DNA of 64,000 nucleotides from Apostichopus japonicus (lineage: Eukaryota > Echinodermata > Holothuroidea > Aspidochirotida > Stichopodidae): assembly GCF_037975245.1 (NCBI RefSeq), contig NC_092579.1, positions 14,954,178 through 15,018,177 on the forward strand, given 5' to 3'. A program made the position numbers and the translations under genes. Below are positions 25,100 through 37,784 of this stretch, one piece after another. Positions within the stretch are counted from its first letter, which is position 1. Every line of letters begins with the position of its first letter. Below the pieces are notes generated by a model. That model was not told the origin of the DNA and made no database searches. It worked only from the letters and a program-made list of their open reading frames with translations.

Positions 25100-28000
25100 A
25101 TCCTACCATCTAACCATCCTACCATTCTATCATCCTACCAATCTATCATTCTACCATGCTACCATCCTTCCATCCTACCATCCTTCCATCCTACCATCTA
25201 GCCATCCTACTATCCAACCATCCTACCATTGTTCCATCCTACCATTGTTCCATCCCACCATCTAACCATATCATCCTAACATTCTATCATTCTATCATCC
25301 CACCCTCCCACAATTCAACCATTCTACCATTCTATCATCCTACCATCCTACCGTTCTACCATCCTAACATCCTACCATCTAACCATCCTACCACCTTACA
25401 ATCTTTCCATCCTACCATCCTTCCATTCTACCATCCTTCCATCCTACCATCTTACCATCTATCATCTTACCACCTTACAATCTTACCATCCTACCATCTA
25501 ACCATCCTACCATCCTTTCATTCTACCATCCTTCAATCCTACCATCTAACAATCCTACCATATAACAATCCTACCATTCTATCATCCTACCATTCTATCA
25601 ATCTACCATCCTACAATCTTTGCATCCTACCATCCTTTCCTCCTAACATCCTACCATCTAAGATATCCTACCATCTAAGCATCCTTCCATCCTACCATCA
25701 AACAATCCTACCATTTAACCATCCTACCATCCTTCCATCTTATGATTCTACCATCCTTCCATCCTACTATCCTTCCATCTAACCATCATACCCTACTACC
25801 ATCCTTCCATCTTACCATCCTACCATATTACCATCCTACCATTCTACCATCCTACTTCCCTACCATCTATTTATCCTACCATCCTACCACCTAACCATCC
25901 TACCATCTAACCATCCTACTATCTAACCATCCTAACATCCAACCATCCTACCATCAACCATCCTACCATTCTATCATCCTATTATTTTATCATTCTACCA
26001 TACTACCATGTTTCCATCCTACCATTCTACCATTCTTTCATCTTACTATCTAACCATCCTACCATTCTATCATTCTACCATCCTTTAATCTAACCATCAT
26101 ACCACCCTTCCATCCTACCATTATACCATCATACCATCTTTCCATCTTTCCATCCTTCCATCCTACCATCTAACCATCTAACTATCCTACCATCTAACCC
26201 CTACCATTCTATCATCCTACCATTCTATAATTCTACTATCCTACCATTCTACCATCCTACAAGCTCACCATACTACCATCTAAGCATCCTTCCATCCTAC
26301 CATTTAACCATCCTACAATCTAAACATCCAACCATCCTAACCAACTTACCATCCTTACATCCTACCATCTTACCATCTCACCATCTTACCATCCTTACAT
26401 CCTACAACTCTACCATCCTACCATCTAAAAATCCTACCATCTAACAATCCTACCATTCTATCATCCTACCAATCTATCATTCTACCATGCTACCATCCTT
26501 CCATCCTACCATCCTTCCATCCTTCATCCTACCATCTAGCCATTATACTATCCTACCATCGTTCCATCCTACCATCGTTCCATCCTACCATCGTTCCATC
26601 CTACCATCTAACCATATCATCCTAACATTCTATCATTCTACCATCCCATCATCCCACCGTCCTACAATTTAACCATTCTACCATATCTATCATCCTACCA
26701 TCCTACGCTTCTACCATCCTAACATCCTTCCATCTCTCCATCCTTCCATCCTACCATTCTACCATCCTTTCAGCCTTCCATCCTACCATCTAACCATCCT
26801 TCCATCTTACCATCCTACTATCTAACCATCCTTCCATTCTACCATCCTTCCATCCTACCATCCTACCATCTTACCATCTATCATCTTACCACCTTACAAT
26901 CTTACCATCTAACCATCCTACCATCCTTCCATTCTACCATCCTATCATCCTTCAGTCTTACCATCTAACAATCCTACCATATAACAATCCTACCATTCTA
27001 TCATCCTACCATTCTATCAATCTACCATCCTACAATCTTTGATCCTACCATCCTTTCCTCCTAACATCCTACCATCTAAACATCCTACCATCTAACCATA
27101 CTTCCTACCATCAAACCATCCTACCATCCTTCCATCTTATGATTCTACCATCCTTCCATCCTACTATCCTTCCATCTAACCATCATACCCTACTACCATC
27201 CTACCATCCTACCATCTTACCATCCTACCATATTACCATTATACCATTCTACCATCCTACTACCCTACCATCTATTTTTCCTACCACCTCACCATCCTAC
27301 CATCTAACTATCCTACTATCTAACAATCCTAACATCCTTCCATCCTACCATCATACCATCATACCATCTAACCATCCTACCATCTAACCATCCTACTATC
27401 TAACCATCCTATCATCCTTCCATCCAACCATCCTACCATCTATCCATCCTACCATTCTATCATCCTACTATTTTATCATTCTACCATCCTACCATATTAC
27501 CATCTTTCCATCCTACCATTCTACCATCCTTCCATCCTACCATCCTTCCATCTACCCATCCTACCATCAACCATCCTACCATTCTATCATCCTATTATTC
27601 TATCATTCTACCATACTACCATCTTTCCATCCTACCATTCTACCATCCTTCCATTCTTCAATCTTACTATCTAACCATCCTACCATTCTATCATTCTACC
27701 ATCCTTCAATCTAACCATCATACCACCCTTCCATCCTACCATTATACCACCATACCATCTTTCCATCCTTCCATCTAACTATCCTACCATCTAACCATCC
27801 TACCATTCTATCATCCTACCATTCTATCATTCTACTATCCTACCATCCTACCATTCTACCATCTTACCATCCTACAAGCACACCATACTACCATCTAAGC
27901 ATCCTTCCATCCTACCATTTAACCATCCTACAATCTAAACATCCTACCATCCTTCCATCCTACCATCCTAGAATCCTACCATCTTACCACCCTACCATCC

Positions 28001-28324
28001 TGCCATCTAACCATCCTACCATCTAACTATCCTACCATTCTACCATCCTACCATCCCACTATCCTACCATTCTACCATCTTTTCATCCTACCATCTAACC
28101 ATCCTACCATCAAACCATCTTTCCCTCCTTCCATCCTTTGATCCTTCCATCCTTCTATCCTACCATCTTACCACACTACCATCCTACCATCTAACCATCC
28201 TACCATCAAACCATCCTACCATTGTACGATCCTTCCATCCTACCATCTTACTACACTACCATCCTGCAATCCTACCATCTAACCATCCAACCATCCTTCA
28301 ATCCTACTATCCTTCCATCCTTCA
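25100..28324 (+). repeat. 3.2-kb tandem A block, copy 2
   Basis: Follows copy 1 marker for marker, including CCTTTGATCC (24900 and about 28137), and ends at the repeated TTCAATCCTACCATC (25096 and 28321). The 208-codon open frame at 25156-25782 is the longest in family A and arises because few CTAA variants fall in that frame. It is not a gene. Confidence 0.9.
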
Positions 28325-28549
28325 ATCCTACCATCTAACCATCCTACCATTCTATCATCCTTCCATTCTACCATCATACCATCACTTCATCCTACCATCA
28401 TACCATCCTTCCATCCTACCATCTTACCACCATCTAACCATCCTACCATCCTTCCATTCTTCCATCCTACCATCCTTCCATCCTAACATCTTACCATCTC
28501 ACCATCTTACCATCCTTCCTTCCTTACATACTACAATTTTACCATCTAT
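28325..28549 (+). repeat. Truncated A tail before the family B junction
   Basis: It starts as a third 3.3-kb block for about 40 bp, then follows the sequence upstream of copy 1 (about 21570-21745), with CCATCTCACCATCTTACC and CCTTACATACTACAA. It is cut off at the B junction just past the point where the other copies read CTACAACTCTACC. Confidence 0.7.
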
Positions 28550-28557
28550 TTCATTGT
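28542..28557. other. Junction between satellite families A and B
   Basis: The last A-like unit is CCATCTAT (28542-28549). The next, TTCATTGT (28550-28557), is B-like, and TTCACCCT then TTCACCAT follow at once. No unique DNA, transposon end, target-site duplication or interspersed zone of mixed units is visible. The few A units just before the join (about 28520-28541) are more degenerate than usual. The conserved CCAT core shifts by half a unit across the join: the distance from CCAT at 28542 to CCAT at 28570 is 28 bp, or 3.5 units. Confidence 0.9.
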
Positions 28558-31500
28558 TTCACCCTTTCACCATTTCATCATTTAACTATTTCACCATTTC
28601 ATCCTTTCACCATTTCACCCTTTAACTATTTTACCATTTCACACTTTCACCATTTATCCATTTCACCATTTCATCCTTTCACAGTTTCACCCTTTAACTA
28701 TTTCATCATTTCACCCTTTCACCATTTCACCATTTCATCATTTAACCTTTCCACCATTTCACCAAACAACCAATTCACCATTTCACCCTTTAACTATTTC
28801 ATCATTTCACCCTTTCACCATTTCACCTTTTCTCCCTTTCACTACTTAACCATTTCATTATTTCATCATTTCACCTTTTCACCATTTAACCATCACCGAT
28901 TCATCCTTTCACCATTTCAACTTTTCTTCGTTTCACTCTTTCAGTATTTAACCATTTCATCATTTAATCATTTCACCCTTTCACCATTTACCCATTTCAC
29001 CATTTCATCCTTTAACTATTTCACCATTTCACCATTATATCGTTTCATCCTTTAACGATTTCATCCTGTCACCCTTTCACCATTTCACCATTACACCCTT
29101 TAACTATTTCATCATTTCACCATTTCATTTCATCATTTAACCATTTCACCATTTCATCCTTTCACCATTTAACCTTTTCACTCTTTAACTATTTCACCAT
29201 TACACCCTTTAACTATTCCATCATTTCACACTTTAACCATTTAACCATTTAACTATTTCACCATTTAACTATTTCACCAATACATCCTTTCACCCTTTCA
29301 CCATTTCACCTTTTCTCCCTTTCACTCTTTCACTATTTAACCATTTCACCATTTTATCATTTCACCCTTCCACCATTTCACCAATTAACCATTTTACAAT
29401 TTAACCATTACACCCTTTAACTATTCCACCATTTCACACTTTCACCATTTAACTATTTCACCATTACACCCTTTAACTATTCTATCATTTCACACTTTCA
29501 CCATTTAACCATTTAACTATTTCACCATTAAACCATCACCAATACATCCTTTCACAATTTCACCTTTTCTCCCTTTCACTATTTAACCATTTCACCATTT
29601 TATCATTTCACCCTTCCACCATTTCACCAATTAACCATTTTACAATTTCATCCTTTCACCCTTTAACTATTTCATCATTTCACCCTTTCAACCCTACACC
29701 ATTTCATCATTTCACCCTTTAACTTTTTCATCCTGTCACCCTTTCACCATTTCACCTTTTCTCCCTGTCACTATTTAACCATTTCATTATTTCATCATTT
29801 CACCCTTTCACCATTTCATCATTTAACCATTTCAACATTTCATCCTTTCACCATTTCACCCTTTAACTATTTTACCATTTCACACTTTCACCATTTCACC
29901 CTTTCACCATTTATCCATTTCACCATTTCATCGTTTCACAAATTCATCCTATAACTATTTCATCATTTCACCCTTTCTCCATTTCATTATTTCACCATTT
30001 CATCCTTTCACCATTTCACCCTTTAACTATTTTACCATAACACACTTTCACCATTTCACCCTTTCACCATTTACCCATTTCATCCTTTCACCATTTCACC
30101 CTTTAACTATTTCATCATTTCACCATTTCAACCTTTAACTGTTTCATCCTCTCACTCTTTCACCATTTCACCTTTTTTCCCTTTCACTATTTAACCATTA
30201 CATTATTTCATCATTTCACCCTTTCACCATTTAATCATTTCACCATTTCAACATTTCACCATTCTACCCGTTCACCCTTTCACCATTTCACCCTTTCAAA
30301 ATTTCACCATTTCATCCTTTCATGATTTCACACTTTCACTATTTCATCATTTCACACTTTCAACTTTTCACCTTTATCATTTAACCCTTTTACAATTTAA
30401 CCATCACCAATTCATCCTTTCACCCTTTATCACCATTTCACCCTTTCTCCCATTTACTCTTTCACTATTTAACCATTTCACCATTTCAGTATTTCACCCT
30501 TTCACCATTTCACCAATTAACCATTTCACCCTTTAACTATTTCATCATTTCACCCTTTCACCATTTCACCATATCATCATTTATCCATTTCACCATTTCA
30601 TCCTTTCACCATTTCACTCTTTAACTATTTCATCATTTCACCCTTTCACCATTTTATCATTTTACCCTTTAACTATTTCATCCTGTCACCGTTTCACCTG
30701 TTCATCATTTCACCCTTTCACCATTTCATCATTTAACCATTTCACCATTTCATCCTTTCACCATTTACCCATTTCATCCTTTCACCATTTCACCCTTTAA
30801 CTATTTCATCATTTCACCCTTTAACTATTTCATCATTTCACACTTACACCATTTCACCATTTACCCATTTCTCCATTTCATCACTTCACCATTTCACCCT
30901 TTAACTATTTCATCATTTCACCATTTACCCATTTCACCATTTCATCATTTCACCATTTCACCCTTTAACTATTTCATCATTTCACCCTTTCACCATTTTA
31001 CATTTTACCCTTTAACTATTTCATCCTGTCACCGTTTCACCCTTTCACCATTTCACCATTTCTCCCTATCACTAATGAACCACTTTACTATTCCATCATT
31101 TCACTCTTTCACCATTTCATCCTGTCACCATTTCACAATGTCACCCTTTCACCATTTCACCTTTCCATGCTGTCACCATTTCACACTTTAAACTATTTCA
31201 TCATTTCACCTTTACCATTTCACCCTTTAACCATTTTACCCTTTCACCATTTTATCATTTCACCATTCCACCTGTTCACCCTTTCACCATTTCATCCTTT
31301 CATCCTTTCACCATTTAACCTTTTCACCCTTTAACTATTTCACCATTACACCCTTTAATTATTCCATCATTTCACACTTTTACCATTTAACTATTTCACC
31401 ATTTAACCATCACCAATTCATCCTTTCACCATTTCTCACCATTTCACCTTTTCTCCCTTTCACTCTTTCACTATTTAACCATCTCACCATTCCATCATTT

Positions 31501-32018
31501 CACCCTTTCACCATTTCACCAATTAACTGTTTCACCCTTTAACTATTTCATCATTTCACACTTTCACCATTTCACCTTTATCATTTCACACTTTCATCAT
31601 TTAACCATCACCAATTCATCCTTTCACCATTTCAACTTTACTCCCTTTCACTCTTTCAGTATTTAACCATTTCATCATTTAACCCTTTCACCATGTCACC
31701 AATTAACCATTTCACCGTTTAACTATTTTCATCACTTCACACTTTAATCAAGTCACCCTTTCACCATTTCATCCTTTCACCATTTCACTCTTTGACTATT
31801 TCATCATTTCACCCTTTCGCCATTTCACCATGATATCTTTTCATAATTTCATAATTTCACCCTTTCACCATTTCATCATTTCACCCTTCCACCATTTCAC
31901 CAAATAACCATTTTACAATATCATCCTTTAACTAATTCATCGTTCCACCCTTTCACCATTTCAATTTCATCATTTCATCTTTTAACTATTTTTTCCTGTC
32001 ACCTTTTCACCCTTTTCA
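28550..32018 (+). repeat. Family B, diverged section
   Basis: Degenerate B units without kilobase-scale near-identical copies. Recurrent local phrases are visible, such as TTTTCTCCCTTTCACT, AACCATCACCAATTCATCC and CCATTTACCCATTTC, but their order is not conserved over long distances. Nothing else is seen. Confidence 0.75.
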
Positions 32019-32224
32019 CCATTTCACCTTTTCTCCCTTTCACTATTTAACCCTTTCATTATTTCATCATTTCACCCTTTCACCATTTCACCTTTTCTCC
32101 CTTTCACTATTTAACCCTTTCATTATTTCATCATTTCACCCTTTCACCATTTCACCTTTTCTCCCTTTCACTATTTAACCCTTTCATTATTTCATCATTT
32201 CACCCTTTCACCATTTCATCATTT
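32019..32224 (+). repeat. 64-bp unit, three perfect tandem copies
   Basis: The segment containing CTCCCTTTCACT then TTAACCCTTTCATTATT begins at 32033, 32097 and 32161, exactly 64 bp (8 units) apart, with no difference seen between copies. Confidence 0.93.
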
Positions 32225-32835
32225 AACCATTTCACCATTTCGTCCTTTCACCATTTCACTCTCTAACTATTTCACACTTTCACTATTTCACCATTTCACA
32301 CTTTCACCATTTCACCCTTTCACCATTTACCCATTTCATCCTTTCACCATTTCACCCTTTAACTATTTCATCATTTCACCCTTTCACCATTTCAACCTTT
32401 AACTGTTTCATCCTCTCACTCTTTCACCATTTCACCTTTTTTCCCTTTCACTATTTAACCATTACATTATTTCATCATTTCACCCTTTCACCATTTCACC
32501 TTTTCTCCCTTTCACTATTTAACCCTTTCATTATTTCATCATTTCACCCTTTCACCATTTCATTATTTAACCATTTCACCATTTCGTCCTTTCACCATTT
32601 CACTCTCTAACTATTTCACACTTTCACTATTTCACCATTTAACCATTTGACACTTTCACCATTTCACCCTTTCACCATTTACCCATTTCATCCTTTCACC
32701 ATTTCACCCTTTAACTATTTCATCCTTTCACCCTTTCAACCTTTAACTGTTTCATCCTCTCACTCTTTCACCATTTCACCTTTTTTCCCTTTCACTATTT
32801 AACCATTACATTATTTCATCATTTCACCCTTTCAT
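32154..32835 (+). repeat. 344-bp-offset tandem duplication
   Basis: CTCCCTTTCACT (32161 and 32505) and CGTCCTTTCACC (32241 and 32585) are both spaced 344 bp (43 units). CACTCTCTAAC and AACTGTTTCATCCTCTCAC also recur in order. Copy 1 is about 32154-32497 and copy 2 about 32498-32835, with a few unit differences. Confidence 0.85.
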
Positions 32836-33237
32836 CATTTAATCATTTCACCATTTCACCTTTATCATTTTACCCTTTCACAATTTAACCATTACCAATT
32901 CATCCTTTCACCCTTTCTCACCATGTCTCCCATTTACTCTTTCACTATTTAACCATTTCACTATTTCATCATTTCACCCTTTCACCAATTAACCATTTCA
33001 CCTTTTAACTTTTTCATCCTTTCACCCTTTCTCATCATTTCACCTTTTCTCCGTTTCACTCTTTCACTATTTAACCATTTCATCCTTTAACCTTTTCCCC
33101 AATTAACCATTTCACCCTTTGACTATTTCATCATTTCACACTTTCACCATTTACCCATTTCACCATTTCATCATTTCACCATTTCACCCTTTAACTATTT
33201 CATCATTTCACCCTTTCTCACCATTTCACCCGTTCAC

Positions 33238-34360
33238 CATTTATCATTTTACCCCTTAAGTATTTCATCCTGTCACCGTTTCACCGGTTCACCATTTCAC
33301 CATTTCTACCTTTCACTAATGAACCACTTAACTATTTCATCATTTCACACTTTCACCATTTCACCCTTTCACCCTTTCACCATTTCACCATTTCACCATT
33401 CCACCCTTTCACCATTCCATCCGTTCACCATTTCATCCTGTCACCATTTCACCCTTTCACCATTTCACCATATCATCATTTCACACTTTAAACTATTTCA
33501 TTATTTCACACTTTTAACATTTCACCTTTTTCATTTCACCCTTTCACCATTTAACCATCACCAATCATCCTTCCACCCTTTCTCACCATTTCACCTTTTC
33601 TCCCTTTAACTATTTCACTATTTAACCATTTCACCGTTTCATCATTTCACCCTTTCACCATTTCACCAATTAACTGTTTCACCCTTTAACTATTTCATCA
33701 TTTCACACTTTCACCATTTCACCTTTATCATTTCACACTTTCATCATTTAACCATCACCAATTCATCCTTTCACCATTTCAACTTTACTCCCTTTCACTC
33801 TTTCAGTATTTCACCATTTAACCATTTCATCATTTAACCCTTTCACCATTTCACCAATTAACCATTTCACCGTTTAACTATTTCATCACTTCACACTTTC
33901 TCACCATTTCACCTTTTCTCCGTTTCACTCTTTCACTATTTAACCATTTCATCCTTTCACCTTTTCACCAATTAACCATTCACCCTTTGACTATTTCATC
34001 ATTTCACACTTTCACCATTTACCCATTTCACCATTTCATCCTTTCACCCTTTAACTATTTCATCATTTCACCCTTTCTCACCATTTCACCCGTTCACCAT
34101 TTATCATTTTACCCCTTAAGTATTTCATCCTGTCACCGTTTCACCGGTTCACCATTTCACCTTTTCTACCTTTCACTAGTGAACCACTTAACTATTTCAT
34201 CATTTCACACTTTCACCATTTCAACATTTCACCCTTTCACCATTTCACCCTTTCACCCATTTATCATTTTACCCTTTAAGTATTTCATCCTGTCACCGTT
34301 TCACCGGTTCACCATTTCACCTTTCTACTTTTCACTAATGAACCACTTAACTATTTCATC
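33238..34360 (+). repeat. Recurring B segment marked by TCACCGGTTC and CACTAATGAACC
   Basis: TCACCGGTTC occurs at 33281, 34141 and 34301 (spacings 860 and 160). Each is followed by a CACTARTGAACCACTTAAC segment (the second copy reads CACTAGTG). Related CACTAATGAACC segments lie near 31070, 35667, 51329 and 59152. The open frames here merely start at the ATG in AATGAACC. Confidence 0.8.
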
Positions 34361-36204
34361 CTTTCACACTTTCACCATTTCAACATTTCACCCTTTCACC
34401 ATTTCACCATTCCACCCTTTCACCATTTCATCCTGTCACCATTTCACCCTTTCACCATTTCATCCTTTCATCATTTCACACTTTAAACTATTTCATCATT
34501 TCACACTTTCAACATTTCACCTTTATCATTTCATCCTTTAACCGTTTCACCATTTAACCATCACCAATTCATCCTTTCACCCTTTCTCACCCTTTCTCAC
34601 CATTTCACTTTTTCTCCCTTTCACTCTTTCACTATTAAACCATTTCACTATTTCATCATTTCATCATTTAACCAATTAACTGTTTCACCCTTTAACTATT
34701 TCATCATTTCACACTTTCACAATTTCACCATTATATCATTTCATCCTTTAACAATTTCTTCCTGTCACCCTTTCACCATTTCACCTTTTCTCCCTTTCAC
34801 TATTTAACCTTTTCATTATTTCATCATTTCACCCTTTCACCATTTCATCATTTAACCATTTCACCATTTCATCCTTTCACCATTTAACCTTTTCACCCTT
34901 TAACTATTTCACCATTACACCATTACACCCTTTAACTATTCCATCATTTCACACTTTCACCATTTAACTATTTCACCATTTAACCATCATCAATACATCC
35001 TTTCACCTTTTCTCCCTTTCTCCCTTTCACTCTTTCACTATTTAACCATTTCATCATTTCACCCTTCCACCATTTCACCAATTAACCATTTTACAATTTC
35101 ATTCTTCCACCATTTTACCCTTAAACTATTTCATCATTTCACACTTTCACCATTTCACCCTTTCACCATTTACCCATTTCATCCTTTCATCATTTCACCA
35201 TTTCATCATTACACCCTTTAAATTTTTCATCCTGTCACCCTGTCACCCTTTCACCATTTCTCCCTTTCACTATTTAACCATTTCATTATTTCATCATTTC
35301 ACCCTTTCACAATTTCATTATTTAACCATTTCACCCTTTAACAATTTCATCATTTCACCATTTCATCATTTCACCTTTTCACAATTTCACCCTTTCTTCC
35401 TTTCATCATTTCACTCTTTAAATATTTCATCATTTCACACTTTCAACATTTCACCTTTATCATTTAACCCTTTCACCATTTAACCATCACCAAATCATCC
35501 TTTCACATTTTCTTTATTTCACCTTTTTTGCCCTTTTATGATTTAACCATTACATTATTTCATCATTTCATCATTTATCCATTTATCCATTTCACCCTTT
35601 AACCCTTTCACTATTTCATCCTGTCACCGTTTCACCTGTTCACCATTTCACCTTTTGATCCTTTCACTAATGAACCACTTAACTATTTCATCATTTCACA
35701 CTTTCACCATTTCACCATTCCACCCGTTCACCATTTCACCCTGTCACCATTTCACCATCTCACCCTTTCACCATTTCACCATTTCATCCTTTCATCATTT
35801 CACACTTTCAACATTTACCCTTTCACCATTAAATCATCACCAATTCATCCTTTCACCCTTTCTCACCATTTCACCTTTCTCCCTTTCACTCTTTCAGTAT
35901 TTTACAATTTCATCATTAAAACCTTTCACCATTTTCACCAATTAACCAATTCACCGTTTAACTATTTCATCACTTCACACTTTAATCATTTCACCCTCTC
36001 ATCCTTTCACCATTACACCCTTTAACTATTCCATCATTTCACACTTTCACCATTTAACCTTTTAACTATTTCACCATTTAACCATCACCAATACATACTT
36101 TCACCATTTCTCCCTTTCATTCTTTCACTATTTAACTATTTTACCATTTTATCATTTCACCCTTCCACCATTTCACCAATTAACCATTTTACAATTTCAT
36201 CCTT

Positions 36205-37330
36205 TCACTATTTCAGCCTTTAACTATTTCATCATTTCACACTTTTACCATTTCACCTTTTAACCATTTCACCCTTTAACAACTTCATCATTTCACCATT
36301 TCATCATTACACCCTTTAAATTTTTCATCCTGTCACCCTTTCACCTTTTCACCATTTCACCATTTCTCCCTTTCACTATTTAACCATTTCATTATTTCAT
36401 CATTTCACCCTTTCACAATTTCATCATTTAACCATTTCATCCTTTCACCATTTCACACTTTTAATATTTTATCATTTCACACGTTCAACATTTCACCTTT
36501 ATCATTTCACCCTTTCACAATTTAACCATCAGCAAATCATCCTTTCACCATTTCACCTTTTCCCTTTCACTCTCTCACTATTTAACCATTTCACTATTTC
36601 ATCACTTCATTCTTTCACCATTTCACCAATTAACCATTCACCCTTTAACTATTTCATCATTTCACACTTTCACCATTTCACCCATTCACCATTTACCCAT
36701 TTCACCATTTCATCCTTTTACAATTTCACCCTTTAACTATTTCATTATATCACCCTTCACCATTTCATCATTTCAGCCTTTAACTATTTCATCATTTCAC
36801 ACTTTCACCATTTCACCCTTTAACCATTTCACCCTTTAACAATTTCATCATTTCACCATTTCATCATTACACCCTTTAAATTTTTCATCCTGTCACCCTT
36901 TCACCTTTTCACCATTTCACCATTTCTCCCTTTCACTATTTAACCATTTCATTATTTCACCCTTTCACAATTTCATCATTTAACCATTTCATCCTTTCAC
37001 CATTTCACACTTTTAATATTTTATCATTTCACACTTTCAACATTTCACCTTTATCATTTCACCCTTTCACAATTTAACCATCAACAAATCATCCTTTCAC
37101 CCTTTCACCATTTCACCATTTCACCTTTTCCCTTTCACTCTCTCACTATTTAACCAGTTCACTATTTCATCACTTCATTCTTTCACCATTGCACCAATTA
37201 ACCATTCACCCTTTAGCTATTTCATCATTTCACACTTTCACCATTTCACCCATTCACCATTTACCCATTTCACCATTTCATCCTTTTACCATTTTACCCT
37301 TTAACTATTTCATTATTTCAACCTTTCACC
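36205..37330 (+). repeat. 552-560-bp tandem duplication
   Basis: TCATCATTACACCC (36301 and 36861, 560 bp) and TTAATATTTTATC (36461 and 37013, 552 bp) recur in order. The copies are about 36205-36767 and 36768-37330. The second lacks one 8-bp unit between these anchors. Confidence 0.85.
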
Positions 37331-37784
37331 ATTTCATCATTTCAGCCTTTAACTATTTCATCCTGTCACCATTTCACCATTTCTCCCTGTCACTATTTAA
37401 CCATTTCATTATTTCATTATTTCATCATTTCACCCTTTCACCGTTTCATCATTTAACCATTTCATCCTATCACCATTTCACCCTTTAACTATTTCATCAT
37501 TTCACAGTTTCACCATTTCACCCTTTCACTATTTAACCATTTCATCCTTTAACAATTTCACCCTTAAAATATTTCTTCATTTCACACTTTCACCATTTCA
37601 CCCTTTAACCATTTCACCCTTTAACCATTTCACCCTTTCATCATTCAACCCTTCCACCCGTTCACCCTTTCACCATTTCATCCTATCACCCTTTCACCAT
37701 TTCACCCTTTCACCATTTCACCTTTTCTTCCTTTCACCATTTCACACTTTAAACTATTTCATCATGTCACACTTTCAGCATTTC

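Larger units (their letters stand above)
1..28549 (+). repeat. Satellite family A: 8-bp tandem repeat, consensus CCATCCTA
   Basis: The sequence is a continuous run of about 3,500 degenerate 8-bp units. The commonest are CCATCCTA, CCATCTAA, CCATTCTA, TCATCCTA, CCATCCTT, CCATCATA and TCATTCTA. The CCAT half is the most conserved part; the second half varies mainly between C and T. Occasional insertions or deletions that are not multiples of 8 shift the register, for example at TTTAACCACC. G is rare on this strand and is concentrated in inherited variants such as CTGCCA, CCAGCATACC, CTACGATCC and CATGCTACC. No unique sequence, transposon or gene interrupts the block. The left end lies outside the window. 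The unit can also be read as two 4-bp halves (CCAT plus CCTA), so the family may descend from a tetranucleotide repeat; that is inference. Confidence 0.98.

Noticed and set aside
25156-25782. 208-codon open frame in family A
   Set aside because: It is P-S-Y-H-P-T-I-L-type repeat translation; related frames at 3951, 11218, 12022, 14539, 16361 and 18191 track the HOR copies. It is open only because the A consensus has no stop on this strand.
1-28549. Human-type satellite II/III (CATTCC) or alpha satellite
   Set aside because: The period is 8, not 5 or 171, and CATTCC is not the repeating word in A.
28520-28570. Transposon insertion at the A/B junction
   Set aside because: No inverted repeats, target-site duplication, poly-A tail or unique sequence is visible at the join.
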